NCBI GenBank assembly: GCA_015179125.1
Contig: WHVA01000165.1
Span: 1 to 64,000, forward strand
Reading direction: 5' to 3'
DNA length: 64,000 bases
Origin: Gautieria morchelliformis
Taxonomy: Eukaryota; Basidiomycota; Agaricomycetes; Gomphales; Gomphaceae
Shown here: positions 42,990-52,740 of the stretch, one piece after another
How positions within the stretch are numbered: position 1 is the first letter of the stretch
Layout: every line of letters starts with the position of its first letter
The notes under the pieces: generated by a model
What the model was told of the DNA's origin: nothing
The model's input: the letters and a program-made list of their open reading frames with translations, nothing else
The model's database searches: none
Translations under genes and position numbers: made by a program

Positions 42990-43490
42990 ACCAGTCCAAT
43001 AATCCAGGTGCATACCCTGATGGCAGCCCTCCATCACTCACTCTGCCTACCGATTGGACCTTGTCCATGTCCATGAACAGTGCTGATGTACTGGATGGCT
43101 TTTTCTTATTCTCATTGCTGCTTGAAGAGGCTGAGAAGGGAGAGTGCCTGGTTTTAATCCATAATGCAAGTTCACAAATGGAAGGATTTGGGCAAGAACA
43201 TTACAACCATGCTAAACGATGGGGAACTTGGTGTGTACTAGTTGCCCACTGAGGTAGAGCTGGGCATACCACACCACACTGGGGTTGTCCCTGCCATGCC
43301 AAATGCACCCTTCGACAACAGTACAGTCTATGTGGACCACGTCAGTACACAAACAACACCATGCCACAACCACGCACCAGCTAATTGGACTCCTATTGTC
43401 TGTGCCTTTTCCTTGAAACTGTTCAGCCACACACTAGTTGTCCCGAGGAGTATTGCCTCATCATACAGCATATGGTCCAGTGAGTGAGAG
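42990..43490 (+). pseudogene. Fragment resembling cysteine-cluster proteins linked to KDZ transposons
   Basis: The plus-strand frame reads LPTDWTLSMSMNSADVLDGF, FLFSLLLEEAEKGECLVLIH and NASSQMEGFGQEHYNHAKRW. From memory the order (a solvent-exposed proline/threonine stretch, then D-G-F-F-L-x-x-L-L-L, N-A-S-S-Q and G-Q-E-x-Y-x-H-A) resembles CxC-type proteins that accompany KDZ transposase elements in basidiomycetes. The downstream cysteine/histidine cluster is scrambled. A profile search would decide. Confidence 0.35.
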
Positions 43491-43854
43491 TCATGAGGCA
43501 GGAAGCCCTTAGTGAAATATAACGCCGGTCCCTGTTCTCGAGCGACCAGCTGGCAAGCATTTCACCATGAGTACCTTTTGAACACCAAAACCATACACCC
43601 ACTCACCCGCCGTCCATCCTTATGACACCCAATGACCCTCACCTCATTGTCTACCATAATTTGACAGGTTCCATGTATATTGGGGTTGTATGGGAACTGC
43701 TGTTCAACCAGCTTACTGTATAGTCTCAGATCAAGCTGTTCAACCAGCCTTCAAACTGTCTCCTTACTGTAAATATGTATTCTGCACCAAAGGCCTTTAA
43801 AACAACCATTTATCGCCATCATAAAAATATCTACTATCCTCATAAGGCCTATTC

Positions 43855-45000
43855 AAACCTCCCTCTAATTATGTATGAATTTCACTTAATTTTCCGAGGC
43901 TGTCTTCACTCAAACACACTTATTTCTGTGCAGCAGAGTTGTGCATACATATGTCCCCACAACTCTGTTTCGGACCTCCAATTTCAAACTCCGACAGGAC
44001 ACTCACTTTCATGCGTGGATTGTGCACCCTCAGTCACCCACAAATCCCGCCAGGCGGATCCTTCAGACTCAGCCTCTGAGTTCGAAAAGCCTAGTCATTT
44101 GCTTGTACAGCCGCAATGACTCAACTGACTCATGCACACCTTGGTGAGTCACATGTACATGACTCACCCAAGCTGTCATAAATCACATGAGTCCAATTAA
44201 TGACTCATTCCTGACAAATCAAGCCCTGATTGGTGGAAAACCCTGTGGAGTCACCAGTAGGAGTCATTTCAAGTCACTGTGAGTCATTATGAGTCAGACA
44301 GAACCTTCCCACACATTCTGAAAGCTTCTTCGTGACTCATTCCCCCATCCCATTAATAGATAGAAGGTCCTACCGGTTAGTTAAGCGCCTGTACAATACG
44401 ATATAATAGGAGGCCCTTTTCGCCTGCCTTTCATCAGCCAATCTACCCATCTTCTATCCTACATGTGACCTCTTGTGACTTGCATCTTACTAAGCTGCTA
44501 ATCCCAGCTAGGGTTATTCACTTATTTTAGTGTCTAATTCCTTGTTAAGTAGTTACTTTACTGCTTAGCCACTTGGACTAATCCTCCGGGTGTAATTCTA
44601 CAGAGTGAGTCTGTCAATTGAAAGTCTTGCCATTCACATTCCAATACCCAAGACGATCTGATCAGTCGATTTTCCTGATTAGAGACTTTCACAAGTCACT
44701 TTGTTTACAAAACTCGTCCCTTGTTTTATTGCAGTGCGCTGATAGATTATCAGGGCAGTCCATTTGCAAACTCACCTGCTAAGTACATTCCTTTATATTT
44801 TGGAATATGCTTGGACACTGATAGTGTCCTTGAACCTACAGTCTTTTAGTTTATTTTTCAGTGCTGCTAAGAAACGTATTGCCTTCCATCCGTATTAACT
44901 TGGACTAGTTCTTACGCGGATTGCAACCAAGGTACAAATATTAAATTATTTCCGGAGTTGTGCCACAGCATTGTTTAATATTCTTTCAGTCTCATAAATG
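43855..45000 (+). repeat. LTR-5, second copy (LTR-like direct repeat)
   Basis: Direct-repeat partner of 38936-40905, same orientation. It has several TGACTCA and TGAGTCA heptamers (44110-44345), a TATA-like GATATAATAGG (44399), TAAGCTGCTAATCCCAGC (44490) and GTTTAATATTCTT at the end. Divergence from the first copy is substantial, so the pair is old. Confidence 0.55.
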
Positions 45001-45655
45001 ATACGTTGCGTACCCTGTCCAGATCATCACACCAGGGGCTCTCGGCCTCGCTTACCCGCACTTTATCAGACTCCAGCCCCTTACTTCTTGTGGTGCCCGA
45101 GCAGCCGGAACACAAGCCATCTTACTCGCAGTCGAGTGGCTACGCCCCATACCGCCCACGTCGACCTCCCTCTAAGCAACACCATGTACTTTCCGCTGTA
45201 TCGCGCGTTGTTGGGAAGGAGTCCCTTGGCATGCGTACGGGTTTAGGCAGCATAGAGACGTGTACAAGTGGAGTAAGTGTCAAGAGGCGTCATATGCGTG
45301 TCAGGCTGGAAACCTGTGGCCTCTGATTACAAGTAGTAGTCGAAAAGCACAAGTGGTGCTACCGGGCATATGCAGGTTCTGCCGACACGTACACATACAC
45401 GGCCCCGAGTATGATATTCATTTTACTGTCAAGACCCCAATAAGTAGAAACTTTAGGGAAGCTTATCAAAAGTCGGTCATCAATATTTTCAGCTGTATTA
45501 CAGTAATACTGATAAATTAAGGAAAAACCTTGATCGTCAGTTTCCTGGAAACGGCGAGAGGCACCTTCTCGACGTGTACGCAGCCGGACCATGTCCTCCA
45601 CCAGCGCCTCCATGATGTGTACTGGAGATATATCACTGCTTTGCGATGGTGCATT
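45001..45655. other. Unassigned DNA with a coding-like plus-strand stretch
   Basis: A plus-strand frame at about 45245-45520 reads VYKWSKCQEASYACQAGNLW and PGICRFCRHVHIHGPEYDIH. It is cysteine/histidine-bearing but unrecognised. I see no other support for a gene. Confidence 0.3.
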
Positions 45656-46476
45656 ACTTGACGATGTAACGTGCAAGGTCTCACAGAAGGGCTGTCTAAG
45701 TCTCGACAATCCCTTCGCCAACGGCCCAGAAAATGGTTCGAAGGCTAAGGTAACGAATATGAAGTATGAGAACTCACCAGTGATGCCTAAGTCCTTTGCT
45801 AGTCGAAGATGGGAATCTCCAATAGAAGACTTAAGATGATGACCACGGCGAGGTCAAAGCTGCACAAGATGAACGACGTATGATAATTGAACTGAAGAAT
45901 ATACATGTGAATGTAAACTACTTATATCGAATGCTCGTAAGGTATCAGCGAATAGGAAAGAGGCCGTCACAAGTCAGGGTTGGATAGGGGTGCGCGGTCA
46001 TGATACTAGGTAGATGGAATAAACATACAATAGAGTGAGGGGAGAATGAGAACATGAAACGATGGAGAATAAAGGGAGCAAAGGCATTTATGGACAAAAC
46101 CATGTCTTGGGACCCGCATACATGCTACCCTGCACGGACTCTCCGTTTACTGGGTTGATCCCGCACAACCTATGGAAGAGACGTCCTGCGATCACACCTT
46201 GGCCATACGAACACCCAATGGGGTTGGATTAAGAAGATGATGGGGTTTATGATGAGCCATCATGCCGGGTGAATGGTATCGATCATATTCGATGGCGTGC
46301 CTGCTGACGAAATGCGCGAGCAGCGAATAGCGGTTCGGAGAATGGGGTGAACAGCGGGTAGGGTGGACGTAGGGGGGAAGTGGTCGGTAGGTGCGGCGAA
46401 CTCTGGCGAAGATGCTAGGGAGTGACGAGGGGGAACATAGAGGTAGCGTGGTAGGAGAAATAAACCGGTCGTGACA
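45656..46476 (-). mobile_element. LTR-2 fragment
   Basis: Starts inside the LTR (CTTGACGATGTAACGTGCAA) and ends at the natural edge GGTCGTGACA. The first 350-400 bp on the plus-strand side are missing. It is close in sequence to the copy at 13295-14833. Confidence 0.8.
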
Positions 46477-48175
46477 TATATATGGCTGCACCTTGTGATC
46501 AGGAGACGGAGGGGACAAATGGTCAGAAGATGGGCGCTGTCATGTGTCGACCCCAGGTGACAAGGAGGGTGTTAGAGGATTCAACGATGGTGCTGGCTGT
46601 AAAGATGTGACACAAGACCATGAGCTGTACACATAGCATGAAGATCTGCTTAGCTGCGGCAGCAGGAACAGAGATGATGCCTGCAGATGCGTGAACGGGG
46701 ACTTGAGGAGCAAGGCCATGATGTAATCCACGACAGTCTTCGCACATGACACAACCTTGGGGTACGTATCGATAGAGAGCTCTAGCAGGGTAGCAAAGAG
46801 CGTGAATACTCCAAGAGTACCTGGTGGCATGTGTCGACCACCATGCATCCATGCCAGGCTCCACACGCCACTGCGTGATAGCGTCCGACACAAGATCATC
46901 GGATATCTTCCCATCCTTGTAGCATGATCTCGTCGTCGTGAGGGACGTTGGCGGCTAGCAACACCCACAATCGTCCTACTGTATGACTAATATTAGGGTT
47001 AGGTGGTCCACAGACGGATCCATGGACCGGTCCACGGACATGTCCGTGGACATTCTTCTTGCGGCCAGGTTGCTCTCTCAAAGCCGAGAGATAAGCGCAG
47101 TGCAGGCTGACGCTCATACCGAACCTTGCTGACTCATGACATGCCACGTCCAATCTCTGCCTGCGGCTTCCACTGCAGACTATCATAGGCTCAGCTTGGG
47201 GCACGGTCGATGCCCGATGTCCAGGCCAAAAGATAGGTCCAGTGCAGGCTGGAGCTCAGACCCAGTGTCTCTTGACACGCACTGTGCCATGCTCAAGTAA
47301 CACTCGCATGGAAAGCATGCTCCTGCGAGCCAAATCATTTGTGTGTTTGGCTCAAACAGGTTTTTTCTTGAACGCACCACGATGTTCTGCCGCAGCCTTG
47401 ACTCATTCCACGCTGTTCAACTGCGCTCAGTCTAACACTGGAAGCTATAGCCGCTGCTGTCTCCTGTGTCCACATGGACTGATCTACCGCTACTCGCTTC
47501 TGCTCTTGGCTGCTACTCACTTCGGCTGTTGGGGGTAAACTGCGTCTAGATGGCTGCCCGCTTTAGTTCCGGCTCTGGCTGCTTGGGGCTGCAGGCTACA
47601 CTTGGCTCTGTAGCTGCTCTGGTCTGCTGGCTTTAGCTCTCTCTTATTGTTTCTATGCTGCAGCTGATGATGCACGGCCTAGCTCACTGCACTCCCATGA
47701 GCGGCGATGGCTATATACACCTCCAAAGATATGTCCTATTTTGATCTTGGTTTGATTTGCTCTGATCATCCCTTTGCACACACGTGCGCGCCTGGCAAAG
47801 GTGATGACCTTATTCCCAACCATCGCGTCTAGGACATGTCACATGTTCTAGTAGATAAAAATATATATTTATTGAACAATTTTGAGGACATACGCTCTGC
47901 TGCGCAAGACAGTCTCTCAGAGACTTGGGGAGACCTGTGCCTGACAAACAGTACCCCCTTGATCGGACGGTCAGGTACTAGCTTTTTCATCCATATTTGT
48001 AAGATGGGCCAATCTATGAAATAAGGATGTTTTGTGTATTTTAAGGAGTTTGGGTGGCAAAGTGATGCCTAAGGCTGCCGGGTGAAAACAGTCAGCCTGG
48101 GAGACACACTGCAGCAAATGGATCAGCCCCCAGAACCCTTCAAGACTTTGGTGTTATTGCTAACACTTCAATCTA
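46477..48175. other. Unassigned DNA with palindromic GGACCGGTCC blocks
   Basis: No gene recognised. A minus-strand frame at 46523-46968 (FTLFATLLELSIDTYPKVVS, KTVVDYIMALLLKSPFTHLQ) looks protein-like but belongs to no family I know. Palindromes occur at 47010-47051. The stretch 47880-47970 has an AGACAGTCTCTCAGAGAC motif loosely repeated from 36245. Otherwise nothing. Confidence 0.35.
47030..47051. repeat. Perfect 22-bp palindrome
   Basis: GTCCACGGACA followed by its exact reverse complement, preceded by GGACCGGTCC-like sequence. A related block, GTCCAGGGACC then GGTCCGTGGAC, lies near 49169-49190. Both blocks follow GGTTAG and are followed by CGGC(G)GCAGG-type sequence. Confidence 0.8.
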
Positions 48176-48784
48176 TCAGATCAGACATGTGTAAATAGAC
48201 GTGTCTTTGACAAGGAATGAGGTATTGCACTCGCCCTTGACATGTGCATCTATACCACCAACCCAGTTCTCCTTCTCCTTGTCCCGCAGGCGTAGCTTCA
48301 CGCTCGCGTTCCTCTTCTTCCCGGTTCTTTCTAGCCATCTGAGCGTCCTCTTTGCGCTTTTCCTCAATTGGTGCATCTCGCGCGCACAAGAGGCCTCACA
48401 CCTGGGCCAGCACGTTGACTGGCTGAGCTGCCCACGGGTCCTGAAAAGGTACGTTGGAACGGTCTGGATGCAAGGTGAGGGCTGGAGATATTCTCCCGGA
48501 CAGATTGCGTGATGAGAAAGTGAAAGGACAGGTGTGATGGACTGTGCATGCTCTGTCATGGGTTTGTTCCCCAGAACATCATTCAGAAGGGTGTCATTGG
48601 TTGGCAGCGTTGCCTCCAAGGCGTCTGGTTGTGTGTTGTCCTGCGCAATGTACTCAAAAGATAGTTGAGGGCCATCATCAGAGCTGGTGCTGATACTGCT
48701 CATGCTAGAGCTCGTGGTAAGGATGGCGGGGGTTTCTGCTGCGAGTGTAGGTAGTTCTTGTAGCGTGCTCATCGCGAACAACAC
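48168..48784 (-). pseudogene. Unrecognised coding-like region
   Basis: The minus strand from ATG 48769 reads MSTLQELPTLAAETPAILTT, a serine/threonine-rich start, and QLSFEYIAQDNTQPDALEAT. A frame change near 48450 leads to DPWAAQPVNVLAQV, a TGA, then GLLCARDAPIEEKRKEDAQM, ARKNREEEEREREATPAG and WWYRCTCQGRV in another frame. The second half looks like a charged helix. I know no family. It could be a decayed host gene or an accessory gene of a transposon. Confidence 0.35.
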
Positions 48785-49339
48785 TTTGCCAACTGCCAGG
48801 GATCAAGGCGCGGTCAAGGTCGTAGATTTCAAATGCTTCACCTCGAGGCTACCTTACGGATAGGTAGATGGGTTAAAATGAGAAGGTCGTCAGAGACGGC
48901 TCCCACATGCAGAAGGGCAGACAAAGACGGACAGGGGGATGAGAGAGGGACGGCCCCAGGAAGAAAAAGCAATGGAAATACAGCCAAAGAAGGCAAAAGG
49001 ACGTCAAAGAACGCCATAAGTAGTCTTTTGCTTAAGAGACGGGTAATTACTAGTTATACTATATTAGGAAATACCACATCACATAATCATTGTGGGTGCT
49101 GTGGGCGACCATGCCTCTTCGTGGGTACTATGGTAATTTGAGGGCGTCATTGGGTTAGTGGGTCCATGGGTGTGTCCAGGGACCGGTCCGTGGACAAACT
49201 TCCGGCGGCAGGGTCTTTCTGGTTTGACACCGCTTCGACCGAGCTCAAGCGGAAGGCAAATTTGGTTTCACACGGGGCAAGTAGCAGCTTATACTGAGTA
49301 TATCCTTAACGTCTGGCTGTGTAGCCGACGTATAACCCT

Positions 49340-50290
49340 TCAACGTAGAACCCACTTAGAGGGGATTATCCTTGACGTAATTCCTCCCATAACGGAGAAT
49401 GACGAAAAACGCGTAGGCCAGTAGGGAGAACTGAGATCCGAAGGGAGTAACATGATGTTGAAACGCGACCCTTGATGAAAGGCCTCGCGCTCAAACTTGA
49501 AACCGGTGCAGTCATCCGCATCGTACGCGGCGCCATCCATCATCTTCAGAGCAACGTCGCTGTGCGCCTCCTAATGGTTGTCCCAATTACCAACGTCACT
49601 CGCCGACGCAATGCCCGAACTCACACCACGAAAAAAAAGAATTGCATCGGTCTTTCCTACAACACTTCCTTATGCCCTGGCACCCAGGCAAATGATGAAA
49701 ATACTACCCGGGAGACACCAAGGTAAACGAGGGGTACGAGATGGCGTGCTCCGATAACAGCTACACGTCCCACAGAATGTTGATGCACTTGCCTTCGTCC
49801 CCATAGTACGCAGCGGGAACAATTATGTTGACGGCGAGGTCGCTAACCGCCTCCTCATCACCGGCGCGCTTCGCAACGACGGTCCTCGAGTGGCATTCCT
49901 ATGACGCTACGGACGTCGTGAAAAACTTTACGTACGCCACCATAGACTGCTGGACGTCCTGCCGAGGACACAGGAAAGCGACCGACAGGCATAGAAAACG
50001 AGCGGATATAGTACTCACGCGTAAAACCTCGCCCCCACGCACAAACCTCATCCTGGTATAGTCGTCCACATCGTACCCGACATGGTCGAAGATCTTGACA
50101 GCGACCTCGCTCTGCGCCTCGTAATCGTTGTCGCGCTTGGCAGCGTCGCTCCCCAGAGAAATGACGTTATCCCACAAAATGACGTTACTGAACATATCAC
50201 GACGAGCAGTGTTTGCGTGTCTGTTGCTGTATAAAGAACGCGTGAACGGCCTACACAGTCTCCTGGACTTCACGGAAAATACCTAGTACG
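49340..50290 (-). pseudogene. Array of three related exon-like segments, unknown protein
   Basis: The minus strand has three similar stretches. First, about 50170-50030: KRDNDYEAQSEVAVKIFDHV then GYDVDDYTRMRFVRGGEVLR. Second, about 49900-49760: AKRAGDEEAVSDLAVNIIVP then AAYYGDEGKCINILWDV. Third, about 49600-49470: EAHSDVALKMMDGAAYDADD then CTGFKFEREAFHQGS. After the first is an intron-like GTGAGTACTATATCC ... CCTCGGCAG (about 50023-49964) leading into DVQQSMVAYVKFFTTSV. Stops interrupt the other junctions. A tandemly duplicated domain or gene is likely. I do not recognise it. Confidence 0.45.
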
Positions 50291-50530
50291 TCGTTTGCTA
50301 AGTACCTTGCCACAGACGCCATGATGACGTGGTTCTCAGCTATTTCTTCCCAATTGCGTGAACAGCGAGGTGGACAGGTCCGGTACTTAGGACAGTCGAA
50401 AAAGAGTTTCTTAGAGTCAACTTAAACTCAGCAAGGAGAGAGTCGGGGACGCGGCAGCCGCCGCCGCTACGATGTAACCGCGGTTAATTACACTATATTA
50501 CACTATATGAAAACAGCTCGTTACACTATA

Positions 50531-50560
50531 TTCCTATTCCTATTCCTATTCCTATTCCTA
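50531..50560 (+). repeat. Five TTCCTA hexamers at the Helitron array edge
   Basis: Exactly five TTCCTA units lead into TAGGTGAAAGC. TTCCTA is itself the first six bases of the Helitron termini at 3533 (minus) and 63902, so the element's first bases have been multiplied at the outer edge of the array. Confidence 0.85.
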
Positions 50561-50639
50561 TAGGTGAAAGCAGCACGGTGGGAGGTTGTGGGCGCGCTGA
50601 CCAATGCTGACCAATGCTTGGTCATTAGTTTGTCAGCGG

Positions 50640-50840
50640 AGCGCGCGAGCGGCGCAGCCGCGAGCCAAGAACGCTGCGCAGCATGGTCACGTGACCGTTT
50701 GCGTTCCAAATTAGGTCAGCGGCGAGCGGCGCAGCCGCGAGAGAACGCTGCGCAGTGGTCACGTGACCCGTTCGCGACCAGAGCGCGCATACGCGAGTGT
50801 GGTCCGTGCACGACACGCGCGCACGGTATAAAGGCCGAAC
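50640..50840 (+). promoter_or_regulatory. GC-rich hairpins and TATA box of Helitron C
   Basis: Two copies of GAGCGGCGCAGCCGCGAG (stem GCGGC/GCCGC, loop GCA), the palindrome GCTGCGCAGC, two GGTCACGTGACC-type sites, then TATAAA at 50827-50832. The same order appears in Helitron D (TATAAA at 54292-54297). It could combine Rep recognition and a promoter. Confidence 0.5.
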
Positions 50841-51239
50841 GGTAAGGACATAACGCCAGGAACCTGCCCAACCGGCGATTCCTCTGTCTGCTGTCCGCTA
50901 TGTGCTCTGTGCCCTGTGCTCTGTGCCCTGTGCTCTGTGCTCTGCGCTGTCTGCTCTGTCCGCTGTCTGCTCTGTGCTCTGTCTGATCTGGGTGCTGTCT
51001 GCTGTCAGCTCTGTCTGCTGTCTCCTCCTTTAGCTGGCTGGCTGTCTATGGCTTTGGTTGGCTGACTATCTATTGGCTTGGCTGGCTATCTATTGGTAAG
51101 TAATATCTCTTTTTTAATGCATTCCAATGTATTTTATTTGATTTGTGTTTATAATTTTATTGGTTCCTCTTTTTTTATCATATTGCATTCACATGTGCTT
51201 TATATTTTTGTTATTTTTTTTGAAAATAGATTTAAATAA

Positions 51240-51850
51240 AATCCAAACACTGCTGAAAAAAAAGTATTTTAATATCAATATTTTTCAGGTTTTTTTCGAA
51301 AATAGACATCAATAAGTTCCCTCTAAAATTAATGAGATTCTGCTTTTAAATGTGGTTTGTTTTATTGTTTTATTTACTGTAAAGCCACTTACCAGCCACT
51401 CCTCTCTGGCTATACTGGTGGCTGGCTTACTATGGCTTTGGCTGGGCTCTGGGTTTCTCTGTCAGTCTCTGGGCTTCTCTGGCTTTGGCTGGGCATTAAT
51501 AACAGCTTCTGCTTCAATGTACTGTACTTTTTTGACATTTTTTCGCAAATAGATATCAATAAATTATCCTGACTTTGTGAAAATTGACAACAGCTCCAGG
51601 TTAAATGTACAGTGCATTTTCTTGACATTTTTCGAAAAATAGATAATCCTAACTTTGCTAAAATTAATAACAGCTTCAGCTTACATGTACTGGACATTTT
51701 CTTGACATTTTTTCGAAAAGTAGATAATCCTGACTTTGCTAAAATTAATGACAGGAGCTGCTTAAATATAGATTCCTTGACTATTTTATTTATGTCTGTA
51801 TATGTCACAAAATAGATATTGATACATGTCCCTGAGCTTGCTAAAAGTTA
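51240..51850 (+). repeat. Tandem leader units shared with the autonomous Helitron
   Basis: Several 80-110-bp units of the form TTGACATTTTTCGAAAAATA, GATAATCCTGACTTTGCTAA, AATTAATAACAGCTTCAGC. Helitron B has two such units at about 57900-58095, just before its ATG. Helitrons D (54700-55320) and F (8530-9000) have the same set. Confidence 0.7.
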
Positions 51851-51889
51851 ATAAGTAGTAACAGCCTCTGCTTGCTTCACTTTGAGGCC

Positions 51890-52740
51890 CTTGGGGATAT
51901 GCTACACATGCCATTGGGACATGCTATGCATGCTATACTTGAGGGGCATGCTACACACACTATGCATGGGGACATGCATATGCGTGGAGACATGCATGGG
52001 ATGCGACACACACGCTATGCTTGGGGACATGCATGCTATGTGTGGAGACACTCATGGTATGCATGGAGACACTCATGTTATGCGTGGGGACACGCACACT
52101 ATGCTTGGGGACACGCACGCTATGCATGGAGACATGCATGTTATGCGTGGGGACACGCACGCTATGCTTGGGGACACGCACACTATGCTTGGGGACACCC
52201 ATGTTATGCGTGGAGACACACACACTATACTTGGGGACACTCATGTTATGCGTGGAGACACGCATGTTATGCATGGGGACACACATGCTATGCATGGGGA
52301 TGTGCACACTATATGTGGGGGCACACTATGCTTGGGGGACATGGTACAAACAAGGGACACACTACAGGGGAAAACACTACAAACAAGGGACATTCTACAC
52401 AAGCTATACTTGGGGGACACGCTACACACACTACATGTAGGGACATGCTACACATGTGGACACGCTATGCATGGGGGACACACATGCTATAATTTAGGGA
52501 CATGCTATGTTTGGGCACATGCTACAAACCAGGGACATGCTACACACAGAATACTTGAGGGACATGTTATGCATGTGGGACATGCTATGCACACTGTACT
52601 GCATGTGGGGACACACTACATATGGAGACATGCTACATGTGGAGACACACTACGCACACTATGCTTTGGGACACACTACGTGTGGGGACATGCCACATGT
52701 GAGGATGCAATACGTGTGAGGACAGATAAAGTGTGATGAC
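51890..52740 (+). repeat. 21-bp minisatellite of Helitron C
   Basis: From 52016 to about 52310 an exact 21-bp register holds about 14 units (TATGCTTGGGGACACGCACA C and variants). Flanking parts have looser GGGACATGCTACACATG units. Because 21 is a multiple of three, frames stay open on both strands (YAWGHAR, MLGDTHT, LCLGTRT). These are by-products of the repeat. Confidence 0.9.

Larger units (their letters stand above)
40906..43854. other. Region between the two LTR-5 copies: mixed gene fragments
   Basis: About 3 kb with no continuous element. It holds a minus-strand frame at 40876-41106 (ending FGVRANTLVYQNVLYMKLQE, unrecognised), a plus-strand frame at 41217-41770, a gypsy gag fragment (41774-42126) and a cysteine-cluster-protein-like fragment (42990-43490). 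42250-42980 holds nothing I can name. If LTR-5 is a real LTR, this is a non-autonomous element carrying foreign sequence. Confidence 0.4.

Noticed and set aside
46992-47003. TTAGGGTTAGG, telomere-like
   Set aside because: Fewer than two units, in an internal position and without flanking subtelomeric repeats; a chance match.
51961-52440. CRISPR-like regular repeats
   Set aside because: Adjacent 21-bp units without spacers and with variable sequence, in a fungal transposon. Not a CRISPR array.
51872-52736. Long histidine/methionine-rich open frames on both strands
   Set aside because: They follow from a 21-bp repeat unit, which keeps several frames open at once. There is no domain and no start-site support.
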